From JANXUF01 sp043747685 (GTDB lineage Bacteria > Actinomycetota > Acidimicrobiia > Acidimicrobiales > Ilumatobacteraceae): DNA of 9,708 bases. This document shows, piece after piece, positions 1 to 6,329 of this stretch (its first letter is position 1; the number at the start of each line of letters is the position of its first letter). The DNA is taken from contig JAYTOR010000207.1 of assembly GCA_043747685.1 (NCBI GenBank), positions 1 through 9,708 of the forward strand, given 5' to 3'. The notes beneath the pieces were generated by a model. That model was not told the origin of the DNA. It did not search any database and was given only the letters and a program-made list of their open reading frames with translations. Both the position numbers and the translations under genes were made by a program.

Positions 1-56
1 CGTTGGTGTCGTGTTCGACCACAGAGGGCGAAATTCACCGAACCGACGACGAAACC

Positions 57-392
57 TCAATGCCACTTGGTCGCTGTGTATAACCCGCCGAGGATGAACG
101 CCAGCCCGGCAAGGAGAAAATATTGATGGCGCATCGGCGAAATGAGGTAGTAGCCGATGATCACCAGCAGCCCGAGTCCGAGCAGCGCGAACATCATGGT
201 CGGCACCCATCGTGGGCTTTCCTTGACGTATTTCGGGATCGGCGGCTGGTAACGCGACGACTTCTCGACTGCGTGATAGGGCGAATCCTGGGTACGAACG
301 GGTGCAGCACCCGCTGTTGGGAGTCGGTTCTCGCCTGGCCGCGTCCCTTTGGGGGTGACCCGGCCACCGCCTTTTCGCTTCGGAGGTGCCAC
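57..392 (-). CDS. crgA: Cell division protein CrgA
   Basis: This is a small membrane protein of the CrgA family, which in actinobacteria sits at the divisome and helps place septal peptidoglycan synthesis. With a GTG start at 392 it has 111 residues. The N-terminal half (1-45) is hydrophilic and basic. It is followed by the family stretch SSRYQPPIPKYVKESPRWVP (about 45-64), a first membrane segment (about 65-84), a short loop SPMRHQ, and a second membrane segment (about 90-106) ending in the typical ATKWH-like tail. Known family members are often about 85-95 residues, so this N-terminus is somewhat long. The open frame runs back to an ATG at 455, but that would reach into the upstream promoter region. 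The GTG at 392 is preferred because a TANNNT element lies just upstream of it. The gene diverges from pabA/trpG, as in mycobacteria. The family call is secure; the exact start is not proven. Confidence 0.9.
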   Translation of the reverse strand: MAPPKRKGGGRVTPKGTRPGENRLPTAGAAPVRTQDSPYHAVEKSSRYQPPIPKYVKESPRWVPTMMFALLGLGLLVIIGYYLISPMRHQYFLLAGLAFILGGLYTATKWH

Positions 393-400
393 GGGGCAAC

Positions 401-406
401 AGTGTA
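401..406 (-). promoter_or_regulatory. Candidate -10 element of crgA
   Basis: Read on the minus strand the hexamer is TACACT, matching the actinobacterial TANNNT -10 pattern. Its last T is nine bases from the GTG at 392, which puts the predicted transcript start within about two bases of the start codon. No convincing -35 hexamer or Shine-Dalgarno sequence is visible. This would give a leaderless or nearly leaderless mRNA. The motif is short, so it is suggestive only. Confidence 0.4.
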
Positions 407-462
407 CGGGGTGGCGGAGCCTCGCCGCCCTCACTCCACGATCCGTCCGCAACACTTGCGGC

Positions 463-468
463 TAGCGT
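463..468 (+). promoter_or_regulatory. Candidate -10 element of pabA/trpG
   Basis: TAGCGT fits the TANNNT -10 pattern. The six bases GTCGTC separate it from the GTG start at 475. Standard spacing of the -10 (-12 to -7) places +1 exactly on the G of the start codon, so a leaderless transcript is predicted. No Shine-Dalgarno sequence precedes the GTG, which agrees with this. No good -35 hexamer is seen at 16-18 bp. Confidence 0.45.
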
Positions 469-474
469 GTCGTC

Positions 475-1068
475 GTGCGCGTACTCGTCATCGACAGCTA
501 TGACTCTTTCGTCTACAACCTCGTGCAGTACCTCGGCGAACTCGGTGCTGACCCGGTCGTGGTGCGCAACGATGCGTTGACCGTCGAGGAAGCCGTGGCC
601 ATGCGCCCGTCCGGTGTCCTGCTCTCGCCGGGACCGGGTCGGCCGGAGGATTCCGGCATCATCTGCGCGTCGATTCCGGCGTTTGCCGAGGCCGGGATTC
701 CGCTGTTCGGCGTCTGCCTGGGACTGCAGGCGATCGGTCACGTGTACGGCGGCGACGTCGTTCGGGCATCACAACTGATGCATGGCAAGACGTCGTGGAT
801 CCGTCACCACGACATCGGTGTCTTCGCCGGGCTGCCATCACCGCTCGAAGCAACCCGCTACCACTCGCTGGTGGTCGACCCGCAGACGATGCCGGACTGT
901 CTCGAAGTGACCGCGACCACGGACGACGGCACGGTCATGGGTCTGCGTCATCGCCAATTCGACATCGAAGGCGTGCAGTTCCATCCCGAGTCGATCCTGA
1001 CCGGCCACGGACACGACCTACTGCGCAACTTCCTCGGCAGACTCCGGGAGCCAGCCAACCAGAGCTGA
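475..1068 (+). CDS. pabA: Aminodeoxychorismate/anthranilate synthase, glutamine amidotransferase subunit
   Basis: This class I glutamine amidotransferase (197 residues, normal for the family) releases ammonia from glutamine for a chorismate-using partner. The partner makes either 4-amino-4-deoxychorismate (folate) or anthranilate (tryptophan). The N-terminus VLVIDSYDSFVYNLVQYL and the oxyanion segment LSPGPGRPEDSG (50-61) are typical. The nucleophile is Cys81 in FGVCLGLQAIGH, and the other triad residues are His170 and Glu172 in GVQFHPESI. MHGKTS (102-107) is also a family signature. The GTG at 475 begins directly with the conserved core, so no longer start is needed. The mycobacterial gene at this position is named trpG, but the sequence alone cannot separate PabA from TrpG, and many such subunits serve both pathways. 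No synthase partner is in the window. It lies between divergent crgA and convergent pknB. Confidence 0.93.
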   Translation: MRVLVIDSYDSFVYNLVQYLGELGADPVVVRNDALTVEEAVAMRPSGVLLSPGPGRPEDSGIICASIPAFAEAGIPLFGVCLGLQAIGHVYGGDVVRASQLMHGKTSWIRHHDIGVFAGLPSPLEATRYHSLVVDPQTMPDCLEVTATTDDGTVMGLRHRQFDIEGVQFHPESILTGHGHDLLRNFLGRLREPANQS

Positions 1069-1094
1069 ACCCGCAGGGCGCGGCAGCATGACCG

Positions 1095-1235
1095 TCAGAT
1101 TGCCGTCGAAGCGACGGTCGTCGTTGTGGTCGTGGAGGTCGTCGTCGGAGCGGCGGTCGTCGACGTGGTCGTGGTCGTCGGCGCAACGGTGGGCGCAACG
1201 GTGGGTGCCGGCGTCGGTGCTGGTGTCGGCGGCGG
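1095..1235 (-). repeat. Low-complexity Thr/Pro/Ala tail of pknB
   Basis: The last 46 codons of pknB are a degenerate repeat, with PTPAP and PTVA units followed by runs of Thr. On the plus strand this reads as GTCGT/GTGGT-rich DNA containing two copies of GCAACGGTGGG at a 12-bp period. The segment follows the fourth PASTA domain, so it lies outside the cell. Such DNA is prone to length change by slippage. Confidence 0.7.
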
Positions 1236-3317
1236 TCCTGCACGACCCACGACGATCGTCACGACCGTGTTCTTCGCCACCTGCGTGCCAGGGGCGTTGT
1301 CCTGGGAGACGACCTTGTTGACGCGGGTGTCACCGAACGGCACCGTCAGATTGACGACGGTGACCTTGAGGTTCGCAGCCTGCAGGGCATCGCGCGCAGC
1401 GCTCTCGCTGAGGTTGACGAGTGGAGGCACCGTCGTCGGCGTCCCGCCTGCTGAGACGAACAGCGTGACCGGCGACCCGCGGTCGAGCGAACTGCCATTC
1501 GCCGGGTCGGTCCGCGTCGCACTGCCGACCGTGATGGTGTCACTGTTCTCCGGCTGCGAGGCGCCAACGACGAACCCTGCGGCTGTCAAGTCCTTGCGGG
1601 CCTGCGCCTCCGGTTCACCCTGCACGTTCGGCACGATCGCCTGACCCTTGCCGCTCGACACGGCAAGTGTGACAGTCGAACCCGGCAGCACCGATGCGCC
1701 GGCGGCCGGGTCGGTACTGATCACCAATCCGACGGCGACGGTGTCGCTCGGTGTCGGCACCTGTTTGACGATCAGGCCGATCTTCGTCAGTGCTGCCTCG
1801 ACCGTCGGCTCCGGCTGGCCGGCGAGACCGTCTGGGATGAGGACCGGTTGTTTTGCAGGGTTGTACTGGAAGTGCACCGTACCGTTCGAGGCAATCGGGA
1901 TATTGGCCAACGGATCCTGCGAATAGACGACATTGTCAGGAACGCCGTCCTTGGGAACAGGCTGTGCGTCGATCTGCAAGTCTGGCGAGATCGTCTTGAT
2001 GGCGATTCCCGCCTGCTCGAGCGTCAGGTTGATCAGACTGGGAACGTGGACGATCGTCGGCGCGCCAGTGGCGCACGAGGGGTCGGTGATCACGGTCGAG
2101 GACGGATCAGGACCAGTCGGGCATGTCGGCGTGACGGTGACGTCCTTCTTCGACAGTTGGTGATAGAGCAGGAAGCCGCCCCCTGCCAGTACGGCAATGG
2201 CGAGGATGGCGACGAGGGCGATGAGCCAACCGCGCTTGGCCGAGTTCGTATAGGCGGGCGGCAACTGGCCGCCGGTCTGCATCGTCGACGTGCGCTGCAT
2301 CGTCGACGTCGGTTGCATCACGACGGTCCTCGGCGCTGACGGCTGCGGGACCGCACGTGTGGCCTGGGGATTATGCACCGTGCGGCTGGTGGCGGCACCC
2401 GAACGCGGCATCGCCGTCGTCTGGGTGACGCGTGGCACCTGGCCTGTCTGGCCGAGCAACGATGTCAGCGCCTGAACCGGCTGACCATCACGGAAACGCC
2501 GGAGGTCTTCGCGCAGCGCCTCGGCGTTCTGGTAGCGCATCGCCGGGTTCTTGGCGAGCAACTTGGCGACGATCGCCTCGTACGGTCTGGGCAGACCCGG
2601 CACGATCTGGTTGAGCGGCATCGGTGCTTCGTGCACCTGCTTGTAGGCGATGCTGACGGGGTTGTCGCCAGAGAAAGGTGGTCGACCGGCAACGAGTTCG
2701 TAGAGGACGATGCCGAGGGAATAGAGGTCGCTGCGCGGATCGGGTTGCGCACCTTGGGCCTGCTCCGGCGAGAAATAGGTCGCAGTGCCCATCACCGCAC
2801 CGACCTGGGTGAGATTCTCCTCGACGGGCGCGTTCAGCGCCCTGGCGATGCCGAAATCGGCGACCTTGACCCTGCCGTCGTTGGCGATGAGAATGTTGGC
2901 CGGCTTGATATCGCGGTGGACGACGCCGTTCTTGTGGGCGAATCCGAGCGCGCCGGCGACTTCGGTTGCTATCTCGGCAGCCTGCTCGGCGCGCAACTTG
3001 CCGTTGGCGTGGAGGATGTCGGCCAACGTGCGGCCGTTGACGAACTCCATCGCCATGAAATACGTGTTCGCCTGGCGTCCCCAGTCGTAGACGCCGACGA
3101 TGTTCGGGTGGTTGAGGTTGGCGGCGGCCTGCGCCTCCCGGCGGAAACGTTCGACAAATGACGGATCGGTGGCGAACTCGGGAAACAACACCTTGATGGC
3201 GACTTGGCGATTGAGTAACAGGTCGCGCGCCAGGAAGACGTCGGCCATGCCGCCGCGTCCGACGCGCTGTTGAATTTCATAGCGATCGTTGAAGACCGTG
3301 CCTGCTGGGAGACTCAT
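1095..3317 (-). CDS. pknB: Ser/Thr protein kinase with PASTA domains, PknB
   Basis: This transmembrane Hanks-type kinase of 740 residues is the master growth and division kinase of actinobacteria. The kinase domain (about 13-280) shows the glycine loop GRGGMADVF (20-28), Lys42 in AIKV, Glu61, HRDIKPAN (His134, Asp136), DFG (Asp154) and SPEQ after the activation loop. A juxtamembrane linker (about 280-360) contains three MQ-TST-like units. One membrane helix spans about 363-385. Outside lie four PASTA repeats (about 422-487, 490-556, 559-624, 627-691) and a Thr/Pro/Ala-rich tail (about 693-740) that makes it longer than mycobacterial PknB (626 aa). The ATG at 3317 starts the canonical MSLPAGTVFNDRYEI; the frame stays open to an ATG at 3506, but that lies inside pbpA and yields low-complexity VRPIA repeats. 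In the activation loop Thr170 is kept, but Val172 replaces the usual second phospho-Thr. It is the last gene of the minus-strand run, 133 bp after pbpA. Confidence 0.96.
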   Translation of the reverse strand: MSLPAGTVFNDRYEIQQRVGRGGMADVFLARDLLLNRQVAIKVLFPEFATDPSFVERFRREAQAAANLNHPNIVGVYDWGRQANTYFMAMEFVNGRTLADILHANGKLRAEQAAEIATEVAGALGFAHKNGVVHRDIKPANILIANDGRVKVADFGIARALNAPVEENLTQVGAVMGTATYFSPEQAQGAQPDPRSDLYSLGIVLYELVAGRPPFSGDNPVSIAYKQVHEAPMPLNQIVPGLPRPYEAIVAKLLAKNPAMRYQNAEALREDLRRFRDGQPVQALTSLLGQTGQVPRVTQTTAMPRSGAATSRTVHNPQATRAVPQPSAPRTVVMQPTSTMQRTSTMQTGGQLPPAYTNSAKRGWLIALVAILAIAVLAGGGFLLYHQLSKKDVTVTPTCPTGPDPSSTVITDPSCATGAPTIVHVPSLINLTLEQAGIAIKTISPDLQIDAQPVPKDGVPDNVVYSQDPLANIPIASNGTVHFQYNPAKQPVLIPDGLAGQPEPTVEAALTKIGLIVKQVPTPSDTVAVGLVISTDPAAGASVLPGSTVTLAVSSGKGQAIVPNVQGEPEAQARKDLTAAGFVVGASQPENSDTITVGSATRTDPANGSSLDRGSPVTLFVSAGGTPTTVPPLVNLSESAARDALQAANLKVTVVNLTVPFGDTRVNKVVSQDNAPGTQVAKNTVVTIVVGRAGPPPTPAPTPAPTVAPTVAPTTTTTSTTAAPTTTSTTTTTTVASTAI
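2274..2318 (-). repeat. Duplicated 18-bp unit in the pknB juxtamembrane segment
   Basis: Codons 334-348 encode MQPTSTMQRTSTMQT, two 6-residue units plus part of a third. On the plus strand the DNA shows CTGCATCGTCGACGT twice at an 18-bp period. The segment sits in the cytoplasmic linker between kinase and membrane helix, where PknB-type kinases are often autophosphorylated, so the repeated TST triplets are possible phospho-sites. That role is inference. Confidence 0.6.
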
Positions 3318-3356
3318 CGGGCGTTCTGGGTCGTGTACGGCGTCGGGTGCGGCATC

Positions 3357-3385
3357 ATTTTGGACTGCGGTGCATCGGAGTGCAA
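3357..3385 (-). promoter_or_regulatory. Candidate internal promoter of pknB
   Basis: On the minus strand TTGCAC (3385-3380) and CAAAAT (3362-3357) are separated by exactly 17 bases. Each matches four of six positions of the sigma-70 type consensus. The predicted start near 3350 would leave a leader of about 33 bases before the ATG at 3317. The leader has no clear Shine-Dalgarno sequence. The -35 hexamer touches the end of the 15-bp repeat array. Confidence 0.4.
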
Positions 3386-3429
3386 TCGGTCGGACTGCGA
3401 TCGGTCGGACTGCGATGGGTCGGACTGCG
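3385..3429 (-). repeat. Three tandem 15-bp repeats upstream of pknB
   Basis: The plus-strand unit ATCGGTCGGACTGCG occurs at 3385-3399 and 3400-3414 exactly, and at 3415-3429 with one change (ATGGG for ATCGG). Degenerate copies seem to precede it on the plus strand: 3370-3384 is poor, and 3355-3369 ends in GGACTGCG. The array lies in the 133-bp gap between pbpA and pknB, directly upstream of the candidate pknB promoter in the direction of transcription. It could be an operator array or a simple slippage product. Confidence 0.8.
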
Positions 3430-3450
3430 GGGCGGAGAACTCGTCTGGCA

Positions 3451-4944
3451 TCATTGGGGGATCGCCAGTGCAGCGTTGAGCATCTGTCGGGCGATCGGTC
3501 CAGCAAGAGTACCGCCGGTCCCCGCCGAGATTTGGTCGTTCACGCCTTTCAGCATGACAGCCACGACGTAGCGTGGGGCTTCAGCGGGTGCAAAGGCGAC
3601 GATCCAGGCATGGGAGCGAGGTGGCTGACCGGTCGCATTCAGTTGCGCAGTGCCGGTCTTGGCGGCTGCCTGAATACCCCCGTCCAGTTTCAAACAGCAC
3701 TTCGCCGTACCCGTCTGAACGACGCCGATCATCAGTTGCGTGACGATCGCCGATGTTGCAGCCGAAATCGGGGATCGCCACGGCGTCGGTGCCGTCTGGC
3801 TGAGAATATTGCCATTGAAGTCCTTCGTATTGGCGATTGCAAAGGGCTTCATTTCGACGCCACCATTGGCGATCGTTGCGCCGACCATCGCCATTTGCAA
3901 CGGGGTGATCGAATCGTTTCCCTGCCCGAATCCACCGATACCCAACAGCGGAATATTCTGCGGGAGGGTGGCCAGGAACGCCGGAGTGCCGATCGTGCTC
4001 TTCGCTGCACCCGGCAGGTCGATCGGGACTGCCTCGTTGTTGACACCGAATTTGCCAACGCCGTCGATCCACGCCTGCGGCCCCATGCCCACCGCAACGC
4101 GGGCGAACGCCGTGTTGCACGACCGGGCGAACGACACGGCCAACGTACCGCCGCACAACTCGCCGGCGAAGTTCAGGATCGGGTCGGTGGTCTGCGGCGG
4201 AAGGAACTGCCGTTCGCTCGGGAACGTCGTCGCCGTGGTGACGGTTCCACTCTCGAGGGCTGCGGAAACTGTGAGCATCTTGAACGTCGACCCCGGCATG
4301 TAGCGCTCCTGATAGGCGTTCGCCAGCAACGGCTTGCGACCGTCGGCATTCATCACCGCCAGCGCGTTTGCGGCGGCGACACTGTCATGGTCTGCAACCT
4401 GATTCGGGTCGTAGCTCGGGTAGCTGTACATCGCCAGGATCGCCCCGGTACGAGGGTCGAGGACGACGACCGACCCTTCTCTGTCGCCGAGTGCCGTTTT
4501 CGCTACCGTCTGCAGATCGTTGCGCAAGGTCAAGGTGACGGACCCGGTCGTGTTCGTGTCCTTGGTGAAGATGTTGCCGAGCGCGCCGACCTGCTGCTGC
4601 GTCGTCGTGCCGGCGAGGATGGCATTTTCGACCTTCTCGACCTGCGTAGCCCCGTAGGTGAAGGAGTAGTAGCCGGTGACGTCGGAGAACAGGTCGCCGG
4701 TTGGATATTGGCGCTGGAACTTGAACTTCTCGGTCGGCGTGGCAACACTGCTGGCGAGCACGACGCCGTCAGCGCTCATGATCGGTCCACGTGGTTTGTT
4801 GAACGTCTGGATGACAGCGCGATCGTTGCGCGGGTCGGTGCTCAACTGTTTCGATTCGCCGACCTGGAGGATGTTCAGCTTGATGAACAGCGCTGCGTAG
4901 CACACGAGCAGCCCGACGGCGAGCAGGCGGATCTGACGGTTCAT
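3451..4944 (-). CDS. pbpA: Class B penicillin-binding protein (transpeptidase), PbpA
   Basis: This membrane-anchored D,D-transpeptidase cross-links peptidoglycan, probably as partner of the RodA encoded just upstream. It has 497 residues from the ATG at 4944. A short basic N-terminus and one membrane helix (about 6-22) are followed by a non-catalytic module with RGPIMSADGVVLASS (52-66). The transpeptidase domain follows, with STFK (Ser219 nucleophile, Lys222), SCN (275-277) and KTGT (429-432). All three active-site motifs are intact. Its ATG overlaps the rodA stop as ATGA, and no Shine-Dalgarno sequence is visible, so translation is probably coupled to rodA. The open frame goes back to 5028, but that would lie inside rodA and precede the obvious N-terminus MNRQIRLLAVGLLV. 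In mycobacteria the homologous PbpA is controlled by PknB and needed for septation. Confidence 0.96.
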   Translation of the reverse strand: MNRQIRLLAVGLLVCYAALFIKLNILQVGESKQLSTDPRNDRAVIQTFNKPRGPIMSADGVVLASSVATPTEKFKFQRQYPTGDLFSDVTGYYSFTYGATQVEKVENAILAGTTTQQQVGALGNIFTKDTNTTGSVTLTLRNDLQTVAKTALGDREGSVVVLDPRTGAILAMYSYPSYDPNQVADHDSVAAANALAVMNADGRKPLLANAYQERYMPGSTFKMLTVSAALESGTVTTATTFPSERQFLPPQTTDPILNFAGELCGGTLAVSFARSCNTAFARVAVGMGPQAWIDGVGKFGVNNEAVPIDLPGAAKSTIGTPAFLATLPQNIPLLGIGGFGQGNDSITPLQMAMVGATIANGGVEMKPFAIANTKDFNGNILSQTAPTPWRSPISAATSAIVTQLMIGVVQTGTAKCCLKLDGGIQAAAKTGTAQLNATGQPPRSHAWIVAFAPAEAPRYVVAVMLKGVNDQISAGTGGTLAGPIARQMLNAALAIPQ

Positions 4945-6326
4945 GCGATCGCCGTGGCGTCGACATCGCCTACGTTCGGCCGTGTGACGCCCTTTGCCCA
5001 ACGCCTCGCCGCTCGCCGCTGCGCCCACGATACGTCGTCTGGCAGCTCGCCGATACGGCGGGCGGTGGAGTCGCCGATGCGCATCAGCAACGCCAGCAGT
5101 ACATAGTTGGACACCAGCGAGGAGCCGCCATAACTGACGAACGGAAGCGTGACACCGGTCAGCGGCAGCACCCGCAACACTCCGCCGATGATGATGAACG
5201 CCTGGATGCCGAGCACCGTCGTCAGTCCGACGGCCAGCAGTTTTTCAAACGGGCGCTCGGCTTTCGTCGCCGTCCGCAGACCGGACCCTACGATCAGAAC
5301 AAAGGCCATCAGGATGGCGGTGGCACCGAACAGACCGAGTTCTTCGGCGATCGCTGCGAAGATGAAGTCGTTCTGCGCAGCCGGGATCTTGCCAGGCGTT
5401 CCCTGGCCGAGACCGAGCCCGCCGAGGCTGCCGCTGGCAATGCCGAACTGCGCCTGGATGATCTGATAACCGCCATGGACGTCGCGGTAGCGACTCCAGG
5501 GATCGATCCACAGATTGACTCGGTTCTGGACATTGGCGATGACCTTCCACGCAACGAACGCCGCTCCGCTGAACAGGACCGCGCCGATCGCCAGATAGCT
5601 GCCCTTTTCCGTTCCGACCCACAGCATCACCACGAACAACGTGAAGAACATCAACGCGGTCCCGAGATCCTTCATCCCGACCATCAATACGACCGACACG
5701 CCCCAGGCGGCGAGGATCGGCAGCAGGTAGCGCGGCTCCGGGAGGTTGAGCGGACCGACGCGCCATGTCCCTGCGGCGATCAGTTCGCGGCGCTCCTCGA
5801 GATAGCCGGCGAAGAAGATCGCCAGGCAGATCTTGGCGACCTCACCTGGCTGAAAGCTGAGTGGGCCGACGCTGACCCAGATTCGCGCACCGCCGACCTC
5901 GCGTCCGATGCCTGGCACGAGCGGCAACATCAGCAGCACGACGCCGAGCCAGAAGAATCGCCAGTGGTGGAGTCGTAGGTCGTTGACTCGCCTGACGACG
6001 ATCAGCGTGGCGACGTATGCCCCGATGCCGATGAACGTCCACGTCGCCTGTGGTCCGGCAAAGCGATGAGCGTTGAGTCTCACGAGCACCACGTAGCCGA
6101 TGCCGTTGAGCAGCACGACAATCGGCAGCACGATCGAATCGGCACCGCGTGCGAGATACCGCGTCGCCACGTGGGCGACGACGAGCAACCCGACGAGCGC
6201 TGCCAGGAAGGGCACGAGGTTCGCCGGGATGTTGCTGTCCTTGCCGAGCGCGGAGAGTATGTAGGCGCAGCCGGTGATCAGGACTGCGAGCAGAATGAGA
6301 CCGAGCTCAGTATTTCTGCGGTTCAT
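4941..6326 (-). CDS. rodA: SEDS peptidoglycan glycosyltransferase, RodA/FtsW family
   Basis: This polytopic inner-membrane protein (461 residues) polymerises lipid II into glycan strands together with a class B PBP. It is hydrophobic throughout, with about ten or more membrane segments. Family signatures include ARIWVSVGPLSFQPGEVAK (147-165), DLGTA (220-224), NDFIFAAIAEELGLFG (319-334) and LPFVSYGGSS (394-403). Asp320 in the NDF segment aligns with the catalytic Asp of RodA/FtsW (my alignment by eye). A short basic cytoplasmic tail follows residue 417. The ATG at 6326 begins three bases after the pstP stop, with a weak GGTGGG upstream; the 3' end overlaps the pbpA start as ATGA. Its place next to pbpA, pstP and the FHA genes favours the RodA paralogue of this locus over the dcw-cluster FtsW. 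Confidence 0.95.
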   Translation of the reverse strand: MNRRNTELGLILLAVLITGCAYILSALGKDSNIPANLVPFLAALVGLLVVAHVATRYLARGADSIVLPIVVLLNGIGYVVLVRLNAHRFAGPQATWTFIGIGAYVATLIVVRRVNDLRLHHWRFFWLGVVLLMLPLVPGIGREVGGARIWVSVGPLSFQPGEVAKICLAIFFAGYLEERRELIAAGTWRVGPLNLPEPRYLLPILAAWGVSVVLMVGMKDLGTALMFFTLFVVMLWVGTEKGSYLAIGAVLFSGAAFVAWKVIANVQNRVNLWIDPWSRYRDVHGGYQIIQAQFGIASGSLGGLGLGQGTPGKIPAAQNDFIFAAIAEELGLFGATAILMAFVLIVGSGLRTATKAERPFEKLLAVGLTTVLGIQAFIIIGGVLRVLPLTGVTLPFVSYGGSSLVSNYVLLALLMRIGDSTARRIGELPDDVSWAQRRAARRWAKGVTRPNVGDVDATAIA

Positions 6327-6329
6327 GGT

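Noticed and set aside
1..56. Sequence downstream of crgA
   Set aside because: It was examined for a terminator or the end of another gene. No hairpin with a T-run and no supportable coding sequence was seen in these 56 bases.
2373..3161. Plus-strand open frame of 262 codons
   Set aside because: It is antisense to the pknB kinase domain, whose motifs are intact on the minus strand. No family features are visible in its own translation.
3318..3506. N-terminal extension of pknB with VRPIA repeats
   Set aside because: The frame is open only because the 15-bp repeat contains no stop. It overlaps the pbpA 3' end, and the kinase family begins at the ATG at 3317.
3289..5106. Plus-strand open frame of 605 codons
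   Set aside because: It lies antisense to pbpA and the 3' end of rodA, and its product is Arg-rich with no recognisable domain. It is a shadow of strong high-GC codon bias.
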